From: Paenibacillus endoradicis
GTDB taxonomy: Bacteria > Bacillota > Bacilli > Paenibacillales > Paenibacillaceae
Length of the DNA stretch: 64,000 nt
NCBI RefSeq assembly: GCF_024721975.1
Contig: NZ_JANQBB010000005.1
Location: forward strand, 1 to 64,000
Direction: 5' to 3'
Shown here: piece after piece, positions 18,799 through 30,932 of the stretch
How positions within the stretch are numbered: the stretch's first letter is position 1
How the letters are laid out: every line of letters starts with the position of its first letter
The notes under the pieces: generated by a model
Database searches by the model: none
What the model was told of the DNA's origin: nothing
The model's input: the letters and a program-made list of their open reading frames with translations, nothing else
Position numbers and translations under genes: made by a program

Positions 18799-20664
18799 TT
18801 GTTGAAGCGAAAACAATTTAATTGGTTGGAACCTTCGCTAGTTTCAGGCTATCTCATTGTCCTTTCCTTTGCTTGGATATTAATCGCAATGTTTGGAATA
18901 AACTCTCTGAAATATCAAGTTGTTCTTGGCACAGTTGGAGCAGTTCTTATTGCCACAGCGATCATACTCATGCTTCGTACAAGAAGAATATCATCAACTA
19001 CAAACTTTCATGAATCTATTGTCAGTACTTTGTTCCAATCTAATGCAGTTGCATTAACATTAATTAATCATGAGGGAAATATTATTGAGTTAAATGATAC
19101 TTCCGCTCACATGCTCGGTTATGATCAAATCGAAGAATTAATTGGGAAACCAATTATGACAGTAATTGAACAATCAAGTCAAGAATCATTGATCGCAGCA
19201 TTACAAAAGGTTAAAGAAGGACAAATAGAAAAGCTTAATATTCATGTCTTACATCGATCTGCATTCCCATTAGAGCTGCAAATTAGCTGTGAACCTGTTA
19301 TTCAAGATAGTAAAGTTATAGGATCTTTAATCGTAAGTCATGATTTGAGTGATCATAAGCGTAATTTGGAACGTATCCGTTACATGGCTTATTACGATGA
19401 TATGACAGGGCTTCCCAATCGAACTTTATTTCAACTTAGATTAGATGAATCACTGCTACGTGCTAAAGAAGATCAGAAGATGCTAAGTGTATGTTACATA
19501 GATCTTGATAATTTTAAACTTGTAAATGCCTCATTTGGAAGAGAATATGCTGATTTAATGTTACTTCAAATGGCAGATCGTTTAAATCGATTATTATCTA
19601 CCCAAGATTTTGTTGCTAGATTAGAAGGCGATGCTTTTGCACTTCTTCTGAATGAGATTGATAATATTGATCAATTATTAGTACGTTCACAACATATTCT
19701 AGATATAATAAGTGAACCGTATGATTTGAAAGGTGTTCCTGTACATATGGGAGCCAGTATGGGAATTGCATTGAATCTTGACCCTACTGATGATGGTTTC
19801 TCACTGTTCAAAAAAGCTGATATGGCATTAGTGAAAGTTAAGGAATCTTCTGGTGGTCATATTCTTATTTACTCAGAAGAGTGGAATAATTCCTCGTATG
19901 AGCGATTAAAATTACAACATGAAATTCATCGCGCCATACAGCGCAAAGAATTCGAATTATATTATCAGCCTCAATATGATCTTATACATGGTCGTATTGT
20001 TGGAGTTGAAGCTCTAATTCGTTGGAATCATCCGACGAAAGGATTACTATCGCCAATTCACTTCATTCCGCTAGCTGAAGAAAGTGGGTTGATTGTACCG
20101 ATTGGTGAATGGGTCATTAGAGAAGCATGTCGTCAAAATAAAGAATGGCTTGATGCTGGATTACCGATCGTTCCGGTCGCTGTCAATTTATCAATTCGCC
20201 AATTTGTAAGAAACGAAATGGATCAGCAAATTAAGCAAATTCTTGAAGAGACACAATTGCCTTCTCAGTATTTAGATATTGAAATTACTGAATCGATGAG
20301 TATTGATATGAATGAGATGAATCGTAAATTAATTGCGATTAGCGAACTAGGAGTTGGCATTAGCGTCGATGATTTTGGTACTGGCTATAGCTCATTCCAC
20401 TATTTGAAATCATTTCCGATTACTCGTTTGAAAATTGATCGTTCATTTGTTACAGATATTTTGAACGAACAAAGTCATGCTGAAATAGTATCTGCAATTA
20501 TTGCTATGGCACATAAATTGAATTTGCAAGTGATCGCCGAAGGAGTAGAAACGACGGAGCAGTTAGAGTTTCTTCGTACATTACATTGTGATGAGATGCA
20601 AGGATATTTGAAAAGCCCACCAATTCCAGGACATTTCTTTCAGAAATTACTTTTTGCAGGGTGA
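18799..20664 (+). CDS. PAS-GGDEF-EAL protein, probable c-di-GMP phosphodiesterase
   Basis: A 621-residue membrane-anchored signalling protein. Two hydrophobic helices lie within residues 15-62. A PAS domain spans about 75-190 and a GGDEF domain about 195-360. In the GGDEF domain the active-site motif reads EGDAF (276-280), so cyclase activity is unlikely. The EAL domain spans about 375-620, with E404-A405-L406 in VEALIRWNHP, the DDFGTGYSS loop and VIAEGVET, all consistent with an active phosphodiesterase. The start TTG has GAGGG eight bases upstream. It is monocistronic and ends at a strong terminator. The degenerate GGDEF domain may act as a GTP sensor, as known for other hybrids. Confidence 0.88.
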   Translation: MLKRKQFNWLEPSLVSGYLIVLSFAWILIAMFGINSLKYQVVLGTVGAVLIATAIILMLRTRRISSTTNFHESIVSTLFQSNAVALTLINHEGNIIELNDTSAHMLGYDQIEELIGKPIMTVIEQSSQESLIAALQKVKEGQIEKLNIHVLHRSAFPLELQISCEPVIQDSKVIGSLIVSHDLSDHKRNLERIRYMAYYDDMTGLPNRTLFQLRLDESLLRAKEDQKMLSVCYIDLDNFKLVNASFGREYADLMLLQMADRLNRLLSTQDFVARLEGDAFALLLNEIDNIDQLLVRSQHILDIISEPYDLKGVPVHMGASMGIALNLDPTDDGFSLFKKADMALVKVKESSGGHILIYSEEWNNSSYERLKLQHEIHRAIQRKEFELYYQPQYDLIHGRIVGVEALIRWNHPTKGLLSPIHFIPLAEESGLIVPIGEWVIREACRQNKEWLDAGLPIVPVAVNLSIRQFVRNEMDQQIKQILEETQLPSQYLDIEITESMSIDMNEMNRKLIAISELGVGISVDDFGTGYSSFHYLKSFPITRLKIDRSFVTDILNEQSHAEIVSAIIAMAHKLNLQVIAEGVETTEQLEFLRTLHCDEMQGYLKSPPIPGHFFQKLLFAG

Positions 20665-20680
20665 AAAGTAATCCTCTACA

Positions 20681-20733
20681 TAATAAAAATAGCCTATCTA
20701 GTAGTGAAGTCACTAGATAGGCTATTTTTATTA
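20681..20733. terminator. Strong bidirectional terminator
   Basis: AATAAAAATAGCCTATCTAG and its complement form a stem of about 20 bp with A-rich and T-rich flanks. It lies between the convergent EAL-protein gene and the following minus-strand gene, whose last codons it touches. Confidence 0.93.
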
Positions 20734-21213
20734 TGCTTCAATATAATCTTCGATTTCGATTAAGCGGAAAGTATATACTTGTTTTTCATCGACATGATAA
20801 ACCGTAATTATTTGATCCTGCTCATCAATATTAATGACTCGACATGGGATACTTAACTTAATTCCCAGACCACGATTAACGATAAGGCGGATTAGCTTAT
20901 TCTTTTCTTTACATTGTCTAAAAACTTCTAAGCCTAATTCATATTCACTATTGGAAGTGGTGGTTGTATTAGTATTTGAAGTAGTTGTTTGAACCGGAGA
21001 TTCAACAACGACAGGAATAGATTTCGTGGATTTAGCTTTTGCTTTTCGTTCTGCTATAACTTTACCAAGATCAATACCTGAAGTTATTTTGTAATCTATG
21101 AAATTAGCGTTGTTCAATTGTTCAATCAACTGTTGTAACGCGATTGCGTGATGTTCATTTTCAATTAAAATTTCAACATTAAAAAGAAACGAACTTTGTT
21201 GTGTACTTGCCAT
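20731..21213 (-). CDS. Conserved hypothetical protein
   Basis: A 160-residue protein that I do not recognise. Residues 1-60 look like a small alpha/beta domain (FNVEILIENEHHAIALQQLI). A Thr/Ser/Asn-rich linker spans about 70-92. The C-terminal 65 residues are basic and beta-rich (LIRLIVNRGLGIKLSIP, then ITVYHVDEKQVYTFRL), resembling an SH3/Sm-like barrel; this is only an impression. GGAGGA lies seven bases before the ATG, so it is clearly translated. Confidence 0.65.
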   Translation of the reverse strand: MASTQQSSFLFNVEILIENEHHAIALQQLIEQLNNANFIDYKITSGIDLGKVIAERKAKAKSTKSIPVVVESPVQTTTSNTNTTTTSNSEYELGLEVFRQCKEKNKLIRLIVNRGLGIKLSIPCRVINIDEQDQIITVYHVDEKQVYTFRLIEIEDYIEA

Positions 21214-21663
21214 CTTAAATTCCTCCGCGTCACTTGATTAATATACTATATCATGAATTATTATATTTCTGTAGTCCTACTTAAAGAACTTCGTTTGATA
21301 AAAGGTCAGGGTATAAAGTCATGACTCATTATTATGTCAAGCTACTAATTGAGTCTTTATTGATAGTTTATGAGGAGTTTACAAAAAAAAAATATTTATA
21401 ATGGAAAATCTTAAAATAATTGTATCTAAAGTTTACGCATTCATTGAAGTAAAGGATACTCTATATGTTGGAATAAACTTGATCAATTGAAATAACACTC
21501 TCTATAACTCTTTGGTTACCGGTTTTGGTAACGAAGTTATGAAATAGATTCATCTCAATAATTGTGCTAGGCATATGCTACATAGGTTGTTAACTTACAA
21601 GCTTATTGTGCATATAGTAACTTACGTTAACAATACCAATGAACTACGAGAGGTGCATACAGT
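21214..21663. other. 450-base intergenic region upstream of the yunC-like gene
   Basis: Divergent promoters are expected here. I see an inverted repeat GTTACC-N6-GGTAAC at 21515-21532 and otherwise AT-rich DNA. I find no coding frame with a ribosome binding site and no known riboswitch core. Confidence 0.45.
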
Positions 21664-21969
21664 ATGATTAAGATGATGCCGTTTCAATTAAGTAGTGGTG
21701 CTACAGTTATTGGTACGGAAGTAAAGTTACCGAAAACAACGTTGTTATCCATTTCTACAGATAATGGCTATATAATGTGTGGAGCACTTGATGTGAGTTT
21801 GCTGAATGATAGGCTTAAAGATCGGGCAATTGTAGCAGGGCGGGCTGTAGGTGTACGCACACTAGAAGATCTTATGGATGCTCCATTAGAATCGATTACA
21901 CATGCAGCTGAGGCACTAGGTATAACTGTTGGGATGAGAGGAAAAGATGCGCTCGAGAAGATGTTATAG
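21664..21969 (+). CDS. YunC family protein (DUF1805)
   Basis: A 101-residue small protein with the DUF1805 features GATVIGTEVKLPKTTLL, GYIMCGALDV and RAVGVRTLEDLMDAPL. Function is unknown, though a Bacillus structure exists for the family. GAGGTG lies eight bases before the ATG at 21664. A strong terminator follows 15 bases after the stop. The gene is monocistronic. Confidence 0.85.
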   Translation: MIKMMPFQLSSGATVIGTEVKLPKTTLLSISTDNGYIMCGALDVSLLNDRLKDRAIVAGRAVGVRTLEDLMDAPLESITHAAEALGITVGMRGKDALEKML

Positions 21970-21983
21970 TAGCTGTAATATGT

Positions 21984-22021
21984 AAAAACCCATTAGCCAA
22001 TGAGTTGGCTAATGGGTTTTA
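21984..22021. terminator. Strong bidirectional terminator
   Basis: AAAACCCATTAGCCAA pairs perfectly with TTGGCTAATGGGTTTT around a TGAG loop. It lies between the convergent yunC-like gene and mtnA. Confidence 0.92.
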
Positions 22022-22036
22022 ATAATAATTATTTGA

Positions 22037-23092
22037 TTAGTTACTGAACAACTTACGAAGATTTTCTTCGAATGGAGCTGTAACAATACCTTTTTCAGTG
22101 ATAATACCTGTTACATATTCATTAGGAGTAATATCGAATGCTGGATTGAACACTTTCACACCTTTAGGTGCAGTACGTTTGCCAAATCCTTCCGTTACTT
22201 CTTCTGCTGGACGTTCTTCAATCGGAATCTCACTACCTGTTGGTGTATTCAAGTCAATTGTTGAAAGTGGACAAGCAACATAGAATGGAATGCCATGTGC
22301 TTTAGCAAGAACTGCTACACTGTACGTACCAATTTTGTTTGCTACGTCACCATTTGCAGCTACGCGGTCAGTACCGACAATTACAGCATCTACCCAACCT
22401 TTAGACATAACCATACCAGCCATATTATCGCAAATTAGCGTTACATCAATACCGGCTTCATGCAATTCGAAAGCTGTTAGGCGAGCACCTTGAAGTACCG
22501 GACGAGTCTCGTCAGCGAATACGCGAAGGTTCATACCGCGCTCTTTGGCAAGATAGAAAGGAGCAAGAGCTGTACCGTATTTTGCAGTAGCAAGACCACC
22601 TGCATTACAGTGAGTAAGTACACCCATATCTTCTTTGAAAAGAGATAGAGCATATTCACCGATTTGACGGTTAGTTTCTTCGTCTTGCGTTTGAATAGCA
22701 ATCGCTTCTGTTTCAAGTGCAGTTTTGCAATCTGCAAGTGAGAATCCTTGAGCCATATATTGATCAGCAGCTGCTGTCATGCGGTCTAATGCCCAGAATA
22801 AGTTAACAGCAGTTGGACGCGAAGTTGCCAAATATTTAGAAGATTCATGTACAGCTGAAATCCATTGTTCAGTAGAATCTGCATGTTGACTTGCAATGAC
22901 AACACCATATGCTGCAGCAATACCGATCGCAGGTGCACCACGAACTTGCATCGATTGAATGGATTCCCAAACACTCTCTTTTGTCGTTAATAATAGATAA
23001 ACAATTTCTTCAGGAAGTAGACGTTGATCAAGTAGATCAATCGCTCCATCTTTCCAAATTACAGATTGTAGTCCAACATATTTTTCAGTCAT
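22037..23092 (-). CDS. mtnA: S-methyl-5-thioribose-1-phosphate isomerase
   Basis: A 351-residue MtnA/eIF2B-like isomerase that converts methylthioribose 1-phosphate to methylthioribulose 1-phosphate in methionine salvage. Seen directly are [13 protein letters not shown], the catalytic Cys C162 in [11 protein letters not shown]242 in [10 protein letters not shown], and [14 protein letters not shown] lies eight bases before the ATG. It is downstream of mtnK, the gene for the preceding enzyme, with only ~100 bases between, half of which is a dispersed repeat. The remaining pathway genes are not in the window. Confidence 0.94.
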   Translation of the reverse strand: MTEKYVGLQSVIWKDGAIDLLDQRLLPEEIVYLLLTTKESVWESIQSMQVRGAPAIGIAAAYGVVIASQHADSTEQWISAVHESSKYLATSRPTAVNLFWALDRMTAAADQYMAQGFSLADCKTALETEAIAIQTQDEETNRQIGEYALSLFKEDMGVLTHCNAGGLATAKYGTALAPFYLAKERGMNLRVFADETRPVLQGARLTAFELHEAGIDVTLICDNMAGMVMSKGWVDAVIVGTDRVAANGDVANKIGTYSVAVLAKAHGIPFYVACPLSTIDLNTPTGSEIPIEERPAEEVTEGFGKRTAPKGVKVFNPAFDITPNEYVTGIITEKGIVTAPFEENLRKLFSN

Positions 23093-23145
23093 AATAATAA
23101 TTCCTCTCTACTCATGTTCTATATCTCTAGTTGCCTTTTGTACAT

Positions 23146-23222
23146 GTTCAAAAAGTAGGCTATCGAAAGCCGAGAAGATGCATGACTTCGTTATTAAAGT
23201 CCGCTTTTTGAACTACCTTTTT
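23146..23222 (-). repeat. Dispersed repeat family 1, copy C (short, inverted)
   Basis: On the minus strand it reads AGGTAGTTCAAAAAGCGGAC, then ATCTTCTCGG, then CTACTTTTTGAACA. That is both ends and the central block of copy B with ~100 bases missing between. Its left end lies inside the 3' end of mtnK and supplies that gene's stop codon. Confidence 0.75.
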
Positions 23223-24414
23223 TAACTATTTGAATGAGCTCATCAATCGATTGAATAGAACGATTACGAATAATCAATTCAGTACCAATCGTTAAAGCTT
23301 TACGTTGTGCAATGTTACGTGCAGCGTTATCTGGAATTCGATCAATATCAGCGACATGAGCGAGTCCAACGATGCGACGTACCATCTTCGCTCCCGCGAA
23401 ACCGACAGTATCTTGAAGTAAACGTTGCATATAGTATGCCTTATATCCATTAGCTTCATTAGCGATACGGTCAACACCACGTTCATTCCAAAGTGTTAAA
23501 AATTTATCTTGGAATTGATTCCAAATGGAAACAATTGTATCAAGTAAGTTGTTGCGGAAAGCTTCACGTTTATTTTCATCAGCAATCCAATGTTCTTGAC
23601 CAGCATAATTTAATATTAAGTTAGCGAATACTGCTCCGATATCAAAGCCCATTGGACCATAATAGGCGAATTCAGGGTCGATAACTTTAGTAGAATCTTG
23701 TTTAATGAAGATACTACCTGTATGAAGATCACCGTGAAGTAATGCTTCAGCCTTCGTAAGAAATTTCTCTCTTAGAATAGCTACTTCAAGATGAAGCTGA
23801 TCATTGCTCCGTAGTGCAGCTGCTGCGTCTTCAATCGCTTCTTCGTAACTATTGTTAGCAGATACTGTATACGGGTCGTCAAAGATTAAATCCTCAGTGA
23901 TTTTGCATAGATCAGGGTTAATGAAGCTTTTCACAAGAAGCTTTTTATCTTGTTGATTCATTCCTAGATCAGATGTTAGAAATAGCGTATTTGCCATAAA
24001 AGTGGATATATGATCTGCGAACAGTGGATATTGATTACCTTCTATTATTCCTTGGCGCATAATGATATGATCGCTCAAATCCTCCATAATCGTAAGCGAT
24101 AGTTCTTGATCGTATTTGTATACTTGAGGAACTAATCCAGGAGCAAGCTTACCTTCAAGTATTAGTTTTTCACTTTCGATGCGAGCACGGTCAAGTGAAA
24201 GCGGCCAGGATTCGCCAACGACTTTAGCATATGGAAGTGCTTGTTTCATAATTAAACTCTTGCCACTCACGCCATCTGTAATATGAAAAACGAGGTTCAA
24301 GTTTCCATCGCCGATTTCTTTACAATGCAATGAAGCATCCGCAGGGAAAAACTGTTCAATACCGCGAGCAATTTCTATAGCTTCTTGCTCTGTTAAAGGA
24401 TGATATGATGACAT
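23194..24414 (-). CDS. mtnK: 5-methylthioribose kinase
   Basis: A 406-residue aminoglycoside-phosphotransferase-like kinase that phosphorylates methylthioribose in methionine salvage. Visible motifs are EIGDGNLNLVFHI, the catalytic loop LLHGDLHTGSIF, the metal-binding DPEFAYYGPMGFDIG, and RLLQDTVGFAGAKM. The frame opens with TTG at 24435, but the ATG at 24414 has GGAGG at eight bases and fits the family. The last seven residues (GSSKSGL) and the stop are encoded by dispersed repeat copy C, so the natural C-terminus has been replaced or extended. It is divergent from the DUF1802 gene. Confidence 0.94.
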   Translation of the reverse strand: MSSYHPLTEQEAIEIARGIEQFFPADASLHCKEIGDGNLNLVFHITDGVSGKSLIMKQALPYAKVVGESWPLSLDRARIESEKLILEGKLAPGLVPQVYKYDQELSLTIMEDLSDHIIMRQGIIEGNQYPLFADHISTFMANTLFLTSDLGMNQQDKKLLVKSFINPDLCKITEDLIFDDPYTVSANNSYEEAIEDAAAALRSNDQLHLEVAILREKFLTKAEALLHGDLHTGSIFIKQDSTKVIDPEFAYYGPMGFDIGAVFANLILNYAGQEHWIADENKREAFRNNLLDTIVSIWNQFQDKFLTLWNERGVDRIANEANGYKAYYMQRLLQDTVGFAGAKMVRRIVGLAHVADIDRIPDNAARNIAQRKALTIGTELIIRNRSIQSIDELIQIVKKGSSKSGL

Positions 24415-24565
24415 ACCCTCCACCTCCATTATCAATATCGTTCATACACCATAACTTATAGTATAATAGATATTACTACTGCGTGGAATATGTAATTTAT
24501 TATTCCTAGTAAATTTATATGAATTTTCAATGATTTTACAACATGTGAAGTAGAAAGGAGTAATA

Positions 24566-25171
24566 TTGACGATGCCAACAGAAAATACACCTGTTGCTTT
24601 GAAGGAATGGGCAGTTACAGTAGGAGCGTTATTGCAGGGAGATTTAATATTTGTTATGCGTAAAGGTGGAATTGTCGAAGAAACAAGAGATTTTGAACTA
24701 ATATCTCCGCAATTTTACTTAATGCCTGCATATGAGCATCAAAAGGAACATCTTCTGAAGGAAGCTTTTCAAGGTAGAATAGCAGCAACGATGGCTGCGT
24801 GGACCCCAACGCAATCACATATGAAGCTTGAGGGATATGCAAAAGTTATTGAAGATATTGAAATAACGAGTGAAGACCAGCTTCAATCTTTGCGCGATTT
24901 ACATATATGGACAGATGAATTTGCAACAGAACGACTGAAATGGAAGAAGAAAAATCCACTTCATCTACTAATTATGCGTGTATATCGATTAGAGAATCCG
25001 GCAATGCCGCCTATGCGTGCTCCATACATGGGTTGCAAATCATGGGTGAAAATTGAGGACGAGCTTACTGAGAGTAACTTAGTTCCTGTACTGACGGATG
25101 AGCTATTTGAGAAAAAATATAATGAAATTAAAATAGCACTTGAAGAGGTAGTTCAAAACAGTCACTTGTGA
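24566..25171 (+). CDS. DUF1802 family protein
   Basis: A 201-residue protein of the DUF1802 family (ALKEWAV, then LIFVMRKGGIVEET, then FYLMPAYEHQ, and GCKSWVKIED near the C-terminus). Function is unknown. AAAGGAG is followed at five bases by TTG (24566) and at eleven by ATG (24572); either may be used. The last residues (EEVVQNSHL) and the stop TGA are encoded by the left end of dispersed repeat copy D, so its C-terminus differs from what the ancestral gene would have had. Confidence 0.75.
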   Translation: MTMPTENTPVALKEWAVTVGALLQGDLIFVMRKGGIVEETRDFELISPQFYLMPAYEHQKEHLLKEAFQGRIAATMAAWTPTQSHMKLEGYAKVIEDIEITSEDQLQSLRDLHIWTDEFATERLKWKKKNPLHLLIMRVYRLENPAMPPMRAPYMGCKSWVKIEDELTESNLVPVLTDELFEKKYNEIKIALEEVVQNSHL

Positions 25172-25316
25172 TCACGGTGATTCGCTGGCACAGTCCACGT
25201 CGAAGCTGCCATTCATCGGAAGTCCGGTATGAGTGTACCTAACACGTACACTTGCGTTTCCTCCTTCTACAAGTAGCGCTCCATCTTCTCGGTTCTTAAA
25301 GAGTACTTTTTGAACT
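25146..25316 (+). repeat. Dispersed repeat family 1, copy D (~170 bp)
   Basis: Left end GAGGTAGTTCAAAACAG, internal hairpin GTGTAC-N7-GTACAC, the block AAGTAGCGCTCCATCTTCTC and right end CTTTTTGAACTTG line up with copy B. The first ~26 bases lie inside the DUF1802 gene and encode its last codons. Confidence 0.8.
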
Positions 25317-25357
25317 TGTATTAAAGAGGTATAAATTTGGATAAACACGCTGACTCA

Positions 25358-25386
25358 TTGATTTATACTTAAAACTAAATTATAAT
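25358..25386 (+). promoter_or_regulatory. Sigma-A promoter of the suf operon
   Basis: TTGATT (25358-25363) and TATAAT (25381-25386) with a 17-base spacer, about 70 bases before the sufC start. Confidence 0.8.
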
Positions 25387-25390
25387 GATT

Positions 25391-25413
25391 ATTGAGAATC
25401 AATGAGAATCAAT
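25391..25413. promoter_or_regulatory. Fur-like operator at the suf promoter
   Basis: Two direct GAGAATCA half-sites ten bases apart (25394-25401 and 25404-25411) within ATTGAGAATCAATGAGAATC lie just after the -10 box, over the likely start of transcription. The half-site resembles the Bacillus Fur/PerR motif. Regulator identity is inferred. Confidence 0.5.
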
Positions 25414-25455
25414 AAACTTTTATGTTGTTAATAACCTTTGGAGGGATAAAATATT

Positions 25456-26235
25456 ATGTCGACGCATTTTGTCATCGATGGTCTTAAAGCAGAGATCGAA
25501 GGAAAAGAAATACTTAAAGGAATTAACCTTGAAATTAAAGGCGGAGAAATCCATGCGATTATGGGACCTAACGGTACTGGTAAATCAACATTGGCTTCTG
25601 CTTTAATGGGACATCCTAAATATGAAGTAACTAGTGGCGGCGTTTCACTTGATGGTGAAGATGTACTTGAAATGGCAGTTGACGAGCGTGCTCGTGCAGG
25701 GCTGTTTCTTGCAATGCAATATCCATCTGAAATTTCTGGAGTAACTAACTCTGACTTCCTACGTAGCGCAATTAATGCTCGTCGTGAAGAGGGTAGCGAA
25801 ATTTCACTTATCAAATTCATTCGTCAAATGGAAGCAAAAATGAAAGAACTTGAGATGAACCCTGAGTTCGCTCACCGTTACTTGAATGAAGGCTTCTCTG
25901 GTGGTGAGAAAAAACGTAACGAAATTCTTCAAATGATGTTGCTTGATCCAAAATTAGTTATTCTTGATGAGATTGACTCTGGTCTTGATATCGATGCACT
26001 TCGTATCGTAGCTAATGGCGTGAATGCAATGCGTTCTGAAGAACGTGGATTCTTAATTATTACGCATTACCAACGTCTACTTGACTATATTACTCCTGAC
26101 TTCGTCCACGTAATGATGCAAGGTCGTATCGTGAAATCCGGTGGTCCTGAACTTGCACAGCGTCTTGAGAAAGAAGGATATGACTGGGTTAAAGAAGAAC
26201 TTGGCATTACTGATGAAACGGTTGGCCAGGCCTAA
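25456..26235 (+). CDS. sufC: Fe-S cluster assembly ATPase SufC
   Basis: A 259-residue ABC-type ATPase of the SufBCD scaffold. Walker A is GPNGTGKST (37-45), the signature FSGGEKKR (147-154), Walker B VILDE (168-172), and [10 protein letters not shown] (the D-loop region) follows. It drives conformational change in the SufB-SufD dimer for cluster assembly. GGAGGG lies ten bases before the ATG. It is the first gene of the Firmicute-type sufCDSUB operon, with sufD 21 bases downstream. Confidence 0.97.
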   Translation: MSTHFVIDGLKAEIEGKEILKGINLEIKGGEIHAIMGPNGTGKSTLASALMGHPKYEVTSGGVSLDGEDVLEMAVDERARAGLFLAMQYPSEISGVTNSDFLRSAINARREEGSEISLIKFIRQMEAKMKELEMNPEFAHRYLNEGFSGGEKKRNEILQMMLLDPKLVILDEIDSGLDIDALRIVANGVNAMRSEERGFLIITHYQRLLDYITPDFVHVMMQGRIVKSGGPELAQRLEKEGYDWVKEELGITDETVGQA

Positions 26236-26256
26236 TCGGAGAAGGAGGCATTTGCA

Positions 26257-29195
<2,939 letters not shown>

Positions 29196-29196
<1 letters not shown>

Positions 29197-29230
29197 TTCG
29201 ATATTGAAACATTTAGAAGCAATATCGAAC
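29196..29230 (+). other. Hairpin between sufU and sufB
   Basis: TTCGATATT pairs with AATATCGAA across a ~15-base loop directly after the sufU stop, inside a 128-base gap in an otherwise closely packed operon. There is no T-run, so a processing or mRNA stability element is more likely than a terminator. Confidence 0.4.
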
Positions 29231-29324
29231 TTATGATATAGATCGTAGAATAAACCTCACTTTTTATTATAGAGTCGAGGGCAACAAGATTTAAAAGAAG
29301 TACATTAAAGGAGTGTGACGGAAC

Positions 29325-30722
29325 ATGGCTAAGTCAATGCCAGAAATGGAAGATTATAAATATGGTTTCCGCGATGAGCATAAATCAATCTTTCAATCAG
29401 GTAAAGGTCTAACAGAAGAAATCGTTCGCACCATTTCTTCTATGAAAGACGAACCTGAATGGATGCTTGAATTCCGCTTGAAATCGTTAGAGACTTTCAA
29501 CAAAATGCCAATGCCTACTTGGGGCGGCGATATGTCTGATCTTGATTTTAATGAAATTCAATACTATGTAAAACCTTCTGAAAAGCAAGGTAAAACATGG
29601 GAAGAGGTTCCTCAAGAAATTAAGGAAACTTTCGACAAACTAGGTATTCCAGAAGCCGAACAAAAGTATCTAGCTGGTGTATCCGCTCAGTATGAATCTG
29701 AGGTTGTATATCACAGCATGCAAGAAGATCTGGAGAAACAAGGTGTAATTTTCACAGATACGGATACTGCACTTCGTGAATATCCAGAAATTATGAAGGA
29801 GTACTTCGGTACAATTATTCCTCCAAATGATAATAAATTCGCTGCATTGAACAGTGCTGTATGGTCTGGTGGTAGCTTCATCTATATTCCAAAAGGTGTA
29901 CAGTGTGATGTACCACTTCAAGCGTACTTCCGTATTAACTCTGAGAATATGGGACAATTCGAGCGTACATTAATTATTGCTGACGAGGGTTCATCTGTTC
30001 ACTATGTTGAAGGATGTACAGCTCCAGTATATAGCACGAATTCTCTACACTCCGCAGTAGTAGAAATTATCTGTTTGAAAGATTCTCGTGTACGTTATAC
30101 TACGATTCAAAACTGGGCTCCAAACATTTATAACCTAGTTACGAAGCGTGCTGTAGCTGATGAAAATGCTTCTATGGAATGGGTCGATGGTAACATTGGG
30201 TCTAAGCTAACGATGAAATATCCTGCGGTTATTCTTCGTGGTCGTGGCGCTAGAGGTACTGTTCTTTCTATCGCTGTTGCAGGTAAAGGTCAACTTCAAG
30301 ATGCTGGTGCGAAAATGACTCACTTAGCACCTGATACAAGTTCTACGATTATTTCCAAATCCATCTCTAAACATGGTGGTAAAGTATCTTATCGTGGTCT
30401 TGCTCACTTTGGACGTAATTCTGATGGAGCAAAATCTAATATTAAATGTGATACATTAATCTTAGATAATCTTTCAACTTCTGATACTATTCCTTATAAT
30501 GAAATCTTGAATGATAACATCATTCTTGAGCATGAAGCAACAGTATCGAAAGTATCTGAAGAGCAATTGTTCTATCTGATGAGCCGTGGTCTAAGTGAAG
30601 ACGAAGCGACTCAAATGATCGTAATGGGCTTTATCGAGCCATTTACGAAAGAACTTCCAATGGAATATGCGGTTGAGATGAACCGTTTGATCAAGTTCGA
30701 AATGGAAGGTTCAATTGGTTAA
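29325..30722 (+). CDS. sufB: Fe-S cluster assembly protein SufB
   Basis: A 465-residue scaffold protein. It contains [55 protein letters not shown] and the [21 protein letters not shown]-terminal block with the conserved SKVSEE. With SufC and SufD it builds Fe-S clusters. AAAGGAG precedes the ATG by about twelve bases. It is the last gene of the operon and is followed by a terminator. Confidence 0.97.
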   Translation: MAKSMPEMEDYKYGFRDEHKSIFQSGKGLTEEIVRTISSMKDEPEWMLEFRLKSLETFNKMPMPTWGGDMSDLDFNEIQYYVKPSEKQGKTWEEVPQEIKETFDKLGIPEAEQKYLAGVSAQYESEVVYHSMQEDLEKQGVIFTDTDTALREYPEIMKEYFGTIIPPNDNKFAALNSAVWSGGSFIYIPKGVQCDVPLQAYFRINSENMGQFERTLIIADEGSSVHYVEGCTAPVYSTNSLHSAVVEIICLKDSRVRYTTIQNWAPNIYNLVTKRAVADENASMEWVDGNIGSKLTMKYPAVILRGRGARGTVLSIAVAGKGQLQDAGAKMTHLAPDTSSTIISKSISKHGGKVSYRGLAHFGRNSDGAKSNIKCDTLILDNLSTSDTIPYNEILNDNIILEHEATVSKVSEEQLFYLMSRGLSEDEATQMIVMGFIEPFTKELPMEYAVEMNRLIKFEMEGSIG

Positions 30723-30822
30723 GAGTCTACAAGCGTTGTTATATCAGCGTTTCTAGGTTGAATATATAGTGGTGGAAATAGGTTATGCCGATTTCGTGCC
30801 AACTCATATTTTTCTAGTAGTG

Positions 30823-30858
30823 AAGAAGGTGAACTTTAATGTTCGCCTTCTTTTTTTT
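30823..30858 (+). terminator. Terminator of the suf operon
   Basis: AAGAAGGTGAAC pairs with GTTCGCCTTCTT across TTTAAT and is followed by an unbroken T-run. Confidence 0.9.
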
Positions 30859-30932
30859 ATGAGAAAATGAAATTAAAAAACACCCAATACTAGTGATTAG
30901 TGGTAATATGTAGTAAATGAGGAGGGGAATGC

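Noticed and set aside
24415..24565. SAM riboswitch upstream of mtnK, as in Bacillus subtilis mtnKA
   Set aside because: The divergent gap is only ~150 bases and shows neither the SAM-I core nor a terminator on the minus strand.
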